DNA from: Clostridia bacterium
GTDB lineage: Bacteria; Bacillota; Clostridia; Oscillospirales; Butyricicoccaceae
Direction of reading: 5' to 3'
Assembly (NCBI GenBank): GCA_017407765.1
Contig: JAFQVZ010000320.1
Coordinates: 1 to 7,994, forward strand
Length of the DNA stretch: 7,994 nucleotides
Each line of letters begins with the position of its first letter. The first letter of the stretch is position 1. Position numbers and translations under genes: made by a program. Below, one piece after another: positions 1-6,633 of the stretch. The notes beneath the pieces are model-generated. The model was not told the DNA's origin, did not search any database, and was given only the letters and a program-made list of their open reading frames with translations.

Positions 1-24
1 CAGGAGATTCTGGAGAAAAAGTAA
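1..24 (+). CDS. C-terminal end of an upstream gene (partial)
   Basis: The first 24 bases read in frame 1 as QEILEKK followed by TAA. The stop lies one base before the ATG of the Nudix gene, which is the tight spacing expected inside an operon. The charged, lysine-rich ending is typical of a protein C-terminus. Seven residues are too few to assign a family, and a chance open frame this short is quite possible. The case rests on the stop position and the tight junction only. Confidence 0.4.
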   Translation, partial: QEILEKK

Positions 25-25
25 T

Positions 26-559
26 ATGAGCCATTTTGAAAAGCAGCTTGACAGCAAGGTGGTTTTTGAAGGCAAGATCATCTCGGTACGTCACGATACC
101 GTCGAGCTTGAAAACGGAAAGCAGGGTCTCCGCGAGGTCATCGCCCATCCCGGTGCGGTGGTCATCCTTGCGGTCGATAAGGGCGAAGCTTTCTTTGTAA
201 AACAGTACCGTTATGCCGTTGGTAGAGAGCTTCTTGAGGTCCCTGCCGGCAAGCTGGAGTATGGCGAGGACCACCGCGATGCCGCTCTGCGCGAACTGCG
301 CGAAGAGACGGGCGCATCCTGTGAAAGGCTCATTTATATGGGTCAGGTCTATCCCACACCCGGCGTATATAACGAGATATTCCATATGTACTTTGCCGAC
401 GGCCTTTCTTACGGCGAGCAGGACCCCGATGAGGATGAGTTCCTGACCGCTGTCAAGATCCCTCTTGATGAGTATGGCCGCATGATCGCCTCGGGCGAGG
501 CAAATGATGCAAAGAGCATCTGTATTTATACTATGGCAAAGGCAAGAGGACTTATTTAA
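26..559 (+). CDS. nudF: Nudix hydrolase, ADP-ribose pyrophosphatase type
   Basis: This 177-residue protein probably hydrolyses ADP-ribose to AMP and ribose 5-phosphate in the cytoplasm, clearing a reactive by-product of NAD turnover. A complete Nudix box (GX5EX7REUXEEXGU) spans residues 75-97, with the metal-binding core RELREETG at 89-96. It is preceded by QYR (60-62) and ELLEVPAGK (68-76), the usual approach to the box in ADP-ribose pyrophosphatases. Pro112 lies 16 residues after the last glycine of the box, where this subfamily has a characteristic proline. The length is normal for the family. A GGAG lies 10 bases before the ATG. The gene ends 27 bases before walR and probably shares its transcript. 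The family is certain. The substrate is inferred, and another nucleoside-diphosphate sugar is possible. Confidence 0.87.
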   Translation: MSHFEKQLDSKVVFEGKIISVRHDTVELENGKQGLREVIAHPGAVVILAVDKGEAFFVKQYRYAVGRELLEVPAGKLEYGEDHRDAALRELREETGASCERLIYMGQVYPTPGVYNEIFHMYFADGLSYGEQDPDEDEFLTAVKIPLDEYGRMIASGEANDAKSICIYTMAKARGLI

Positions 560-586
560 ACAAAAACAATACGAAAGGAGGAAGCC

Positions 587-1264
587 ATGAGCACTATTCT
601 GATCGTAGAAGATGAAAAGAGCATCGTTGACCTCATTTCTTTTAATCTGAGGCGCGAAGGCTATGAAATAATGGAGGCTTATGACGGAGGAAAGGGCCTT
701 GAACTGGCTCTTTCGGGCAAGGCAGACCTTGTGCTGCTGGATGTCATGCTTCCTGTTATGGACGGATTCGAGGTGCTGAGAAACATCAGGCAGACTTCGT
801 CTATCCCCGTCATCATGGTGACGGCCCGCGAGGAGGAGACCGATAAGATCTTCGGCCTTGAGACCGGAGCCGATGACTATATCACAAAGCCGTTTTCGGT
901 CAAGGAGCTTGCGGCAAGAATCAAGGCCAATATCCGCAGGATCGCGGCACAGAAGCCTCAGAGCGGCGGAGATACATACGGCCCCTTCAGGCTGGACCGG
1001 TCGCTTCAGAGCATAACCAAGGACGGCCGTGCGCTGGAGCTTACTCAGCGCGAGTATGATATCATCTGTTATTTTCTTGCCCGTCCTTCTCAGGTGGTCT
1101 CCCGTGAGGAGCTTATGGAGAAGGTGTGGGGATATGATTATTACGGCGATCTGCGTGCCGTCGACGTAGCCATGAGAAGGCTGCGCGAGAAGCTGGAAGA
1201 CAATCCCGCCGAGCCCAAGCACCTTATGACCAAGCGTGGCGCGGGATATTATCTGCAGTTCTGA
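587..1264 (+). CDS. walR: WalR (YycF) OmpR/PhoB-family response regulator
   Basis: This is the DNA-binding half of the WalRK system, which in Firmicutes controls autolysins and other cell-wall genes and is often essential. Residues 1-120 form the receiver domain, with acidic residues E8 and D9, phospho-acceptor D52 in LLDVMLP, switch residue T79, and K101 in the TKPF motif. Residues about 127-225 form the OmpR-type winged helix. The stretch VWGYDYYGDLRAVDVAMRRL is very close to the WalR signature, and the protein ends in a GAGYYL motif. The length of 225 residues is slightly below that of Bacillus WalR. A strong AAAGGAGG at 574-581 sits five bases before the ATG. The assignment over PhoB/PhoP paralogs rests on this signature and on the adjacent walK, yycH, yycI and walJ. 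Confidence 0.95.
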   Translation: MSTILIVEDEKSIVDLISFNLRREGYEIMEAYDGGKGLELALSGKADLVLLDVMLPVMDGFEVLRNIRQTSSIPVIMVTAREEETDKIFGLETGADDYITKPFSVKELAARIKANIRRIAAQKPQSGGDTYGPFRLDRSLQSITKDGRALELTQREYDIICYFLARPSQVVSREELMEKVWGYDYYGDLRAVDVAMRRLREKLEDNPAEPKHLMTKRGAGYYLQF

Positions 1265-1276
1265 TTTTATAGATAA

Positions 1277-1390
1277 AACCCGACAGGGTTCGCCGCCGGT
1301 CAGAATGGCGGCGCAGGATTTCTGCGGATTCATTTCGCAGAAATCTATTAAAATAAAAGGGGCCCCCATAAAATTGCAGATTTTATGGGG
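1277..1390 (+). other. Four-hairpin cluster between walR and walK
   Basis: The 148-base gap between walR and walK contains four consecutive perfect inverted repeats. The first pairs AACCC with GGGTT (1277-1290) around a GACA loop. The second pairs CGCCGCC with GGCGGCG (1291-1313) around 9 bases. The third pairs GATTTCTGCG with CGCAGAAATC (1317-1345) around 9 bases. The fourth pairs CCCCATAAAAT with ATTTTATGGGG (1364-1390) around TGCAG. None is followed by a T-tract on the plus strand, so these are not standard terminators. The fourth ends seven bases before the walK ribosome binding site. They could be an attenuator, an mRNA-processing or stability element, or a repeated intergenic element. 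The pairing is seen directly; any function is inferred. Confidence 0.75.
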
Positions 1391-1397
1391 AGAAAAG

Positions 1398-1405
1398 AGA
1401 GGAGG
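1398..1405 (+). promoter_or_regulatory. Ribosome binding site that fixes the walK start
   Basis: AGAGGAGG lies seven bases before the ATG at 1413. The frame is open upstream as far as 1236, but only the ATG at 1413 has a strong binding site and is followed at once by the expected N-terminal membrane helix. Confidence 0.85.
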
Positions 1406-1412
1406 AAACGAT

Positions 1413-3185
1413 ATGTTCAGAAGCCTGCATATGAAACTGGTTCTTATCATGGTCATAGTCATGGTGTCGGTAATGGCCGTAGTAGGCACATTTCTGATAA
1501 ACTCTGTAACCACATATCATATCGACAACTTCCTTTCGCAAATGACGATGGTGTTCACACCTCAGTTTATTTCAACGCTGCAGGACACCGAAAAACAGGC
1601 CCAGAACCCTCCGGCTGAGCTTTCGGCCGTTATGGAGGCTTATTCGGGCCTTATCGGCGTTGACGAATACCGCGCATTTTATATACTCGATGCTCAGACC
1701 GGCAGATATCTTGCCGGTTCGGACGACAGCCTTGCCGACAGCCTTACCCTGACACCCAATATACTTAAGGCGATGAAGGGTGAGGTAGGCGAGGATATCG
1801 AACGACTGAATGAGTATTTCGACGTGGCTGTTCCCATAAATGTCGACGAGGGAAGCGGTTATGTGGTAGGCGTTATCGACACCAAGCAGGAGCTGACCGA
1901 CTTCAACTGGAACCTGTTCACCATCCTTATAAGGGTGATCCTTTTCGGCATTTTTGTTGCGGTGCTGCTTAGTGTATTCCTTGCCAAGACTATAACCACC
2001 CCCATCGAGCGCCTGACCGATCAGGCAACAAGGCTTTCGGAGGGTGACTTCAGCCAACCGGCCGAGATCTATGCTCAGGACGAGATCGGCATACTGACCC
2101 AGACCTTCAACGACATGGCCAATACCCTTCAGGACAATATGCAGACCATTGAGGACGAGCGAAGCAAGCTCAACACCCTCTTCACCCATATGGCCGACGG
2201 CGTTATTGCCTTTGATCGCGCCGGCAGGATCATGCATATCAACCCCGAGGCCGAAAAGATGCTGGGCAAGACCTTTGATGATACTTCGGTCTACGGCGAT
2301 GTTTTTCCTGATCTTGTTATCAGCGAAGACGATATGGCTGCCGACGGCAAATATATCGAGATCGACTATATGGCAAATAAACGCTCGCTCAAGATATTCT
2401 TTGCCCCTCTCAAGACGGGTGAAGTAAGCGGCGGCATTATGGCGGTGCTCCACGACATCACCCAGCAGAAAAGGCTGGACGATGCGCGCAAGGAGTTCGT
2501 TGCCAACGTATCCCATGAGCTCAGAACGCCTTTGACCAACATCAAGGGCTACAGCGAAACACTTATCGATGCACAGGATGATATTGATCCCGAAACCAGG
2601 AACAACTTCCTTGGCATCATCTATAACGAGGCCGACCGAATGACAAGGCTTGTCAAGGATCTGCTGACCCTTACCAAACTGGACCACGACCGTATGGAAG
2701 GGGCTGAGCAGAATGTTGATCTGCGGGCTATCATCGACAGCGTTGCCTCTTCCATGGCGATCGAGGCCAGAAATCAGGGCGTGGTCATCGAGAGTGACCT
2801 GCCTTCGGAACTGCCCCGGGTAAAGGGCGAGCACGACCGCCTGCAGCAGGTCGTGATGAACATAGTTTCCAACGCAGTCAAGTATAACGTGCGCGGCGGA
2901 AAGGTCGGCATAACGGCTTCGGCCGAGGACGGACAGGTGTGCGTTGCTGTGGCAGATACGGGCATGGGCATTCCGGCCGAAGACCTTCCCAGGATATTCG
3001 AACGATTCTATCGCGTCGATAAGGCGCGTTCGCGCGAAAAAGGAGGCACCGGCCTCGGCCTTGCAATTGCAAAAGAGATCATCGAGTTTCATGGCGGAAC
3101 GATCGATGTCGAAAGCCGCGAGGGACGGGGTACAACAGTGTATATGCGCCTTCCGGTCGGAGAGCAGGTGAAGGCCGATGCGTGA
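1413..3185 (+). CDS. walK: WalK (YycG) sensor histidine kinase
   Basis: This 590-residue membrane kinase autophosphorylates and passes phosphate to WalR. Membrane helices lie at about 8-30 and 169-190. They enclose an extracellular domain of about 136 residues, the size of the PDC/Cache-like sensor known in WalK. A HAMP linker follows (about 191-243), then a cytoplasmic PAS domain (about 252-350). The dimerisation and phosphotransfer domain holds H368 in FVANVSHELRTPL. The ATPase domain has N483/N487, DTGMGI (515-520), IFERFYRVDKAR (528-539) and GGTGLGL (544-550). The FYRVDKAR stretch and the overall domain order are diagnostic of WalK. The length is close to the usual 600-610. The start is set by the site at 1398-1405. 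The last eight bases overlap yycH, suggesting coupled translation. In the PAS domain, three of the four residues that bind zinc in Staphylococcus aureus WalK are retained. Confidence 0.95.
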   Translation: MFRSLHMKLVLIMVIVMVSVMAVVGTFLINSVTTYHIDNFLSQMTMVFTPQFISTLQDTEKQAQNPPAELSAVMEAYSGLIGVDEYRAFYILDAQTGRYLAGSDDSLADSLTLTPNILKAMKGEVGEDIERLNEYFDVAVPINVDEGSGYVVGVIDTKQELTDFNWNLFTILIRVILFGIFVAVLLSVFLAKTITTPIERLTDQATRLSEGDFSQPAEIYAQDEIGILTQTFNDMANTLQDNMQTIEDERSKLNTLFTHMADGVIAFDRAGRIMHINPEAEKMLGKTFDDTSVYGDVFPDLVISEDDMAADGKYIEIDYMANKRSLKIFFAPLKTGEVSGGIMAVLHDITQQKRLDDARKEFVANVSHELRTPLTNIKGYSETLIDAQDDIDPETRNNFLGIIYNEADRMTRLVKDLLTLTKLDHDRMEGAEQNVDLRAIIDSVASSMAIEARNQGVVIESDLPSELPRVKGEHDRLQQVVMNIVSNAVKYNVRGGKVGITASAEDGQVCVAVADTGMGIPAEDLPRIFERFYRVDKARSREKGGTGLGLAIAKEIIEFHGGTIDVESREGRGTTVYMRLPVGEQVKADA

Positions 3186-4446
3186 GAAGCTTAAGAGCCT
3201 GCTTCTGGTGGCGCTGTGTATTTCTACCGTTGTGCTGCTGATGGTAAATCTTTCACTGGGCATAGAGGACGAACAACTCAGCACCTCCCTTGGATTTTAC
3301 GAGTCATATAACGCCGATGCTCAGACATCGGGTTCGACGGTGCGTCCTGCCAAAATAGCCGTCGGCGGCGCGGGAGGCCTTTATCTGGCCTCGGGCGGCG
3401 AGGCTTCGGCTATGTGGAGCTCAGTCAGCCCCATTCTTTCTGAGGCCCTTGGTTCGGTAACAAAGATCACGGCCATTGACCGTGAAGAGTTCCTTGCCAG
3501 GCTGAACGGATACAGTATATACACAGGATTCACCTTTTCGGTACCCTTCCATATGCTTCAGTTCTGGTGGACGGGCGAGCAGGGCCTTTCGTCTGTGCAG
3601 GCGGCTTCAAACATGGCCCTTGTAGAGGATGATGGGCGGGTCTCGCTCGTTTTCTGCGATTCGGACAAAGGTGAGTATTACTCTGCCGATACCGCGGCGG
3701 GCTATGACCGATTCGTGGAGTTCTGTATGTCCTACAGCGAATCCAATGCATTTTTTGCAGGCCAGCGTGACGGATATCAGATGTTTGTTCCTTACGAGCC
3801 CGTGTGGGCGGAGGGGGCCTGGTTCCACGTATATTCGGTGAGCCTTCCCGAGTATTCCGAGGATGGCTCGGTGGATGAAAAGCTGCTGTCGGCCTTTGGG
3901 TTCAACCCATTCCTGGCGGAAACATACTTCACCACAAACGGCGATATTGTTTATGTAGAAGGGTATAAGGCCCTGTCTTTCAGCTCCGAAGGCCGCGTTA
4001 TATATTCCTCCAACGGAGGCAGCGGCATTCCGATAGAGGGCTATTCCATGCTGAGCGGCAAGGCGGCTGAGGCGCACGCGGTAACTGCCGCGGCAAATGT
4101 TCTGACCCGGATATGCTCGGCGGCCTCCTGCCCGGCAGAGCTGTCGGTGGCCGGGATAGATGAGAATAATGGTAAAACTGTCATTGTTTTTGAAAGGATC
4201 GAGGACGGCGTTATGGTCACCGAATCCGATGGATATACGGCAGTGGTCACCGTTGAAAACGGCAGCATAACTGCCATAAGGCTGCAGCTTGGCAGCATGA
4301 GCAAGCTGTCGGAATCCATGCTGCTGCCGCTTGATCTTGCATCGGCTCTTATCGATGGCAGCGGCAACGAGCTCTTTGTCAGGTGCCGAGTGGATGGAGA
4401 TACAGCGGTGCCCGAGCTGTGCTGGAGAAGAGGTGGGGTAAGATGA
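3178..4446 (+). CDS. yycH: YycH (WalH)-like regulator of WalK
   Basis: This 422-residue protein has a short basic N-terminus and one hydrophobic helix (about 7-28). The rest is presumably outside the membrane, as in YycH. In Bacillus, YycH and YycI bind WalK through their membrane helices and restrain it; in Staphylococcus aureus they activate it. There is no catalytic motif. The C-terminal part (about 310-395) has alternating short strands and a helix-rich lead-in, compatible with the domain fold YycH shares with YycI, but this is an impression and not an alignment. The gene starts inside walK with an 8-base overlap, with AGGTG seven bases before the ATG. It ends in an ATGA overlap with yycI. 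The sequence is not obviously close to the Bacillus protein, so the call rests mainly on position, topology and size (Bacillus YycH is about 455 residues). Confidence 0.78.
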   Translation: MREKLKSLLLVALCISTVVLLMVNLSLGIEDEQLSTSLGFYESYNADAQTSGSTVRPAKIAVGGAGGLYLASGGEASAMWSSVSPILSEALGSVTKITAIDREEFLARLNGYSIYTGFTFSVPFHMLQFWWTGEQGLSSVQAASNMALVEDDGRVSLVFCDSDKGEYYSADTAAGYDRFVEFCMSYSESNAFFAGQRDGYQMFVPYEPVWAEGAWFHVYSVSLPEYSEDGSVDEKLLSAFGFNPFLAETYFTTNGDIVYVEGYKALSFSSEGRVIYSSNGGSGIPIEGYSMLSGKAAEAHAVTAAANVLTRICSAASCPAELSVAGIDENNGKTVIVFERIEDGVMVTESDGYTAVVTVENGSITAIRLQLGSMSKLSESMLLPLDLASALIDGSGNELFVRCRVDGDTAVPELCWRRGGVR

Positions 4447-5204
4447 ATTGGAGCAGAGCCAAAACAATGCTCATAATGCTTCTTGCGGCGGTAAATATCT
4501 ATCTTGCCTTTAATATCTATGTCCAGCTGCACGAAAGCGCCGAACGCGAGACCACCATGGCGTCCGAGGCCTGCGACCTTCTTGAAAGCCGTGGCTTTCA
4601 TATCGATCGCGCCGTGCTGCTTGACCTTCCCGAAACGGTGGCTTCGTATGTGTTCGAAAGAAACGAAGAGGCAGAGGCAAATGCAGCCGGCGTTCTTTTG
4701 GAAAGTATGGAGGAATCAACTCCCGGCGGCGGCATCAGGACATTTGTGTCGGAAAATGGCGCCGTAACCTTCCGAAGCGGAGGATTTGTTGAGATCATTT
4801 ATGACGGAATGACGGAGGATCAGCTTGCGGCCTTCCTTGATCCCGGAACGGGCGAGGGGACCGGGGCAGAGCTTTTAAGCACGGAAGACGGATACGGCCT
4901 TTCGCTGAACGGCATACGAATAAAAGGCGCGAAGATAGAAAAAAATGCCTCGGGATATATGGGAACATGGATCTTTTCTTCCTCAGGAAAGACTGACGGT
5001 GCCTCGGCTTCAAGAGCATCGCTTATCCTGAATATGGGCAGGCTTCTTGGAGAGAGCGGCCTGGCGTCGGTGGATGATGCCGAGTGTATATATGTGCTTT
5101 CGCCCCAGCAGAACGGCAGTCTCAGGCTGGTTCCTGCATGGCAGCTCAGCTGCGGAGAGACCATTCTTCTTATGAATGCCGTTACAGGCGAACTGATGTC
5201 ATAA
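4443..5204 (+). CDS. yycI: YycI (WalI)-like regulator of WalK
   Basis: This 253-residue protein has one membrane helix (about 7-26) and an external domain. Its N-terminus, MNWSRAKTMLIMLL, resembles the conserved start of YycI proteins. The C-terminus has the family pattern of a proline-tryptophan segment (VPAWQLSCGE) followed by NAVTGEL. With YycH it is expected to sit beside the WalK helices and tune kinase activity. The frame is open upstream from 4383, but the ATG at 4443 is preferred. It overlaps the yycH stop as ATGA, has AGGTGGGG just upstream, and gives the expected N-terminus. The residues that an earlier start would add contain no recognisable feature. It is the last gene before a 145-base gap with a probable new promoter. 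Confidence 0.85.
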   Translation: MNWSRAKTMLIMLLAAVNIYLAFNIYVQLHESAERETTMASEACDLLESRGFHIDRAVLLDLPETVASYVFERNEEAEANAAGVLLESMEESTPGGGIRTFVSENGAVTFRSGGFVEIIYDGMTEDQLAAFLDPGTGEGTGAELLSTEDGYGLSLNGIRIKGAKIEKNASGYMGTWIFSSSGKTDGASASRASLILNMGRLLGESGLASVDDAECIYVLSPQQNGSLRLVPAWQLSCGETILLMNAVTGELMS

Positions 5205-5220
5205 ATGTGATAAAACTGTC

Positions 5221-5249
5221 TTTTATTTTTGCACGATATATGGTATGAT
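5221..5249 (+). promoter_or_regulatory. Probable extended -10 promoter for murA-walJ-rlmH
   Basis: TGGTATGAT at 5241-5249 is an extended -10 element (TGN plus TATGAT, one mismatch to TATAAT) in an AT-rich stretch after the yycI stop. Seventeen bases upstream, the -35 region reads TTTTAT (5221-5226), a weak match, as extended -10 promoters tolerate. Transcription would begin near 5256 and give a leader of about 94 bases before murA. No terminator precedes it, so read-through from the walRK genes is also likely. Confidence 0.5.
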
Positions 5250-5260
5250 ATTAGTGTGTA

Positions 5261-5320
5261 GTGCTTTGCCCAATTTTGGAAAGCACGAATTGTTACGACC
5301 AACATTGCCTTGAAAAAGGC
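5261..5320 (+). other. Two hairpins in the murA leader
   Basis: GTGCTTT (5261-5267) pairs perfectly with AAAGCAC (5280-5286), and an inner CCA/TGG pairing extends the stem across a two-base bulge. Further on, GCCTT (5307-5311) pairs with AAGGC (5316-5320) around a GAAA loop, a GNRA-type tetraloop. Neither has a T-tract, so they are not terminators. Both lie between the probable transcription start and the murA ATG. They match no riboswitch class that I recognise. Confidence 0.55.
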
Positions 5321-5349
5321 CATTTCCATAAAGATTGGCGGGATTTTTA

Positions 5350-6633
5350 ATGAATAAAAAGATAGCGATCAAGGGCGGAAATCCCCTTAATGGCGAAATT
5401 AATATCAGCGGTGCAAAGAATGCGGCAGTTGCCATCATTCCCGCGGCGCTTCTTGTTGACGGCGTATGCCGCCTCGAAAATATTCCCAATATCGTGGACG
5501 TTATGGTCCAGCTCGATATCGTAAGGGGAATGGGCGCGGATGTTAAGTTCCTTACGCCCACCATTGTTGAGATCGACAGCCGCAATCTCGACCGCAGCGA
5601 TCCTCCCTTTGAACTGATGCGCAAGCTCCGCGCTTCCTATTACCTTATGGGTGCGCTGCTCAGCCGTTACCATGACGTAGAGGTAGCCATGCCCGGCGGA
5701 TGCAACTTCGGCGGCGTAAGGCCCATCGATCTTCACATCAAGGGCTTTGAGGCTCTCGGCGCCGAGACAGCGGTCAAGGAGGGCGGATTTGTATGCGTCA
5801 AGGCTGAAAACGGCCTTCACGGCAAGACGATCTTCCTCGATGTCGTTTCGGTAGGCGCCACAATGAATATCATGCTGGCAGCAACCCTTGCCGAGGGACA
5901 GACCGTTATTGAAAATGCGGCCAAGGAGCCCCATATTGTTGACCTTGCCAACTTCCTCAACGCCATGGGCGCCAATGTAATGGGCGCAGGCACCGATGTT
6001 ATCAAGATCACAGGTGTCGAGAAGCTTCACGGCGGCACATATTCCATCATTCCTGACCAGATCGAGGCAGGAACATATATGGCTGCGGTCGCTGCGACAG
6101 GCGGCAGCCTCCTTATCAAGAACATCATCCCCAAGCACCTCGAGTGCATCAGCACAAAGCTCGTTGAGATGGGCTGCGAGGTCACATATACCGACGACAC
6201 CGTGCGTGTGACCCGCACCGGCGAGATCCACCGCACAAACATCAAGACGATGCCCTATCCCGGCTTCCCCACCGATATGCAGCCTCAGATGGCTATTCCC
6301 CTCTGCCTTGCGCAGGGTGCATCGGTCATCACTGAGGGCGTATGGGACAGCCGTTTCCGTTATGTCGACGAGCTTCGCAAGATGGGCGCCGAGATCCATG
6401 TTGACGGCAAGGTTGCCGTATTCAACGGTGTTGACCGCCTTATGGGTGCGCCCGTAACAGCCTATGACCTGCGCGCAGGCGCCGCAATGATCATTGCCGG
6501 CCTTGCTGCGGTCGGCGACACCACCATCAGCGACACACGCCATATCGAGCGCGGTTACGATGATATCGTAGGCAAGCTGAGGAGTGTCGGCGCTATCATC
6601 GAGTATGTGGAAGTTCCCGGTGAAGCCGAATAA
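5350..6633 (+). CDS. murA: UDP-N-acetylglucosamine 1-carboxyvinyltransferase (MurA)
   Basis: MurA transfers enolpyruvate from phosphoenolpyruvate to UDP-N-acetylglucosamine, the first committed step of peptidoglycan synthesis, in the cytoplasm. At 427 residues it is normal for the family. Visible active-site residues are K23 and N24 in SGAKNAA, catalytic C118 in MPGGC, R124 in VRPIDLH, D309 in GFPTDMQPQ, R375 in DLRAGAA and R401 in RGYDD. C118 is the residue attacked by fosfomycin. The loop after it has one residue more than in Escherichia coli or Bacillus MurA. The ATG at 5350 gives the standard MNKKIAIKGG start and has a weak GGCGGG upstream. A TTG at 5335 would add five residues but has no binding site. 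Many Firmicutes carry two murA paralogs, and which one this is cannot be told here. Its stop directly abuts walJ. Confidence 0.96.
   Translation: MNKKIAIKGGNPLNGEINISGAKNAAVAIIPAALLVDGVCRLENIPNIVDVMVQLDIVRGMGADVKFLTPTIVEIDSRNLDRSDPPFELMRKLRASYYLMGALLSRYHDVEVAMPGGCNFGGVRPIDLHIKGFEALGAETAVKEGGFVCVKAENGLHGKTIFLDVVSVGATMNIMLAATLAEGQTVIENAAKEPHIVDLANFLNAMGANVMGAGTDVIKITGVEKLHGGTYSIIPDQIEAGTYMAAVAATGGSLLIKNIIPKHLECISTKLVEMGCEVTYTDDTVRVTRTGEIHRTNIKTMPYPGFPTDMQPQMAIPLCLAQGASVITEGVWDSRFRYVDELRKMGAEIHVDGKVAVFNGVDRLMGAPVTAYDLRAGAAMIIAGLAAVGDTTISDTRHIERGYDDIVGKLRSVGAIIEYVEVPGEAE

Noticed and set aside
1349..1354. TAAAAT as a -10 element of a separate walK promoter
   Set aside because: There is no -35-like sequence at the right distance and no extended -10. 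The A-rich linker between two hairpins explains the match.
1317..1390. Intrinsic terminator between walR and walK
   Set aside because: The stems are strong, but none is followed by a T-tract on either strand in the required position, and walK has no convincing promoter of its own.
1236..1412. Possible 59-residue N-terminal extension of walK, starting inside walR
   Set aside because: The frame is open, but it would overlap walR, lacks a ribosome binding site, and runs through the hairpin cluster. The ATG at 1413 has a strong site and the expected membrane helix.
1572..3284. 570-codon open frame on the minus strand opposite walK
   Set aside because: It is also codon-aligned with walK and explained by the same codon bias. 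No binding site or recognisable domain was seen.
5229..5234. TTGCAC as the -35 element for the murA promoter
   Set aside because: It is only nine bases from TATGAT, too close for a sigma-70-type spacer. The extended -10 reading is preferred.
5335..5349. TTG at 5335 as the murA start
   Set aside because: There is no ribosome binding site upstream. The ATG at 5350 gives the usual MurA N-terminus.
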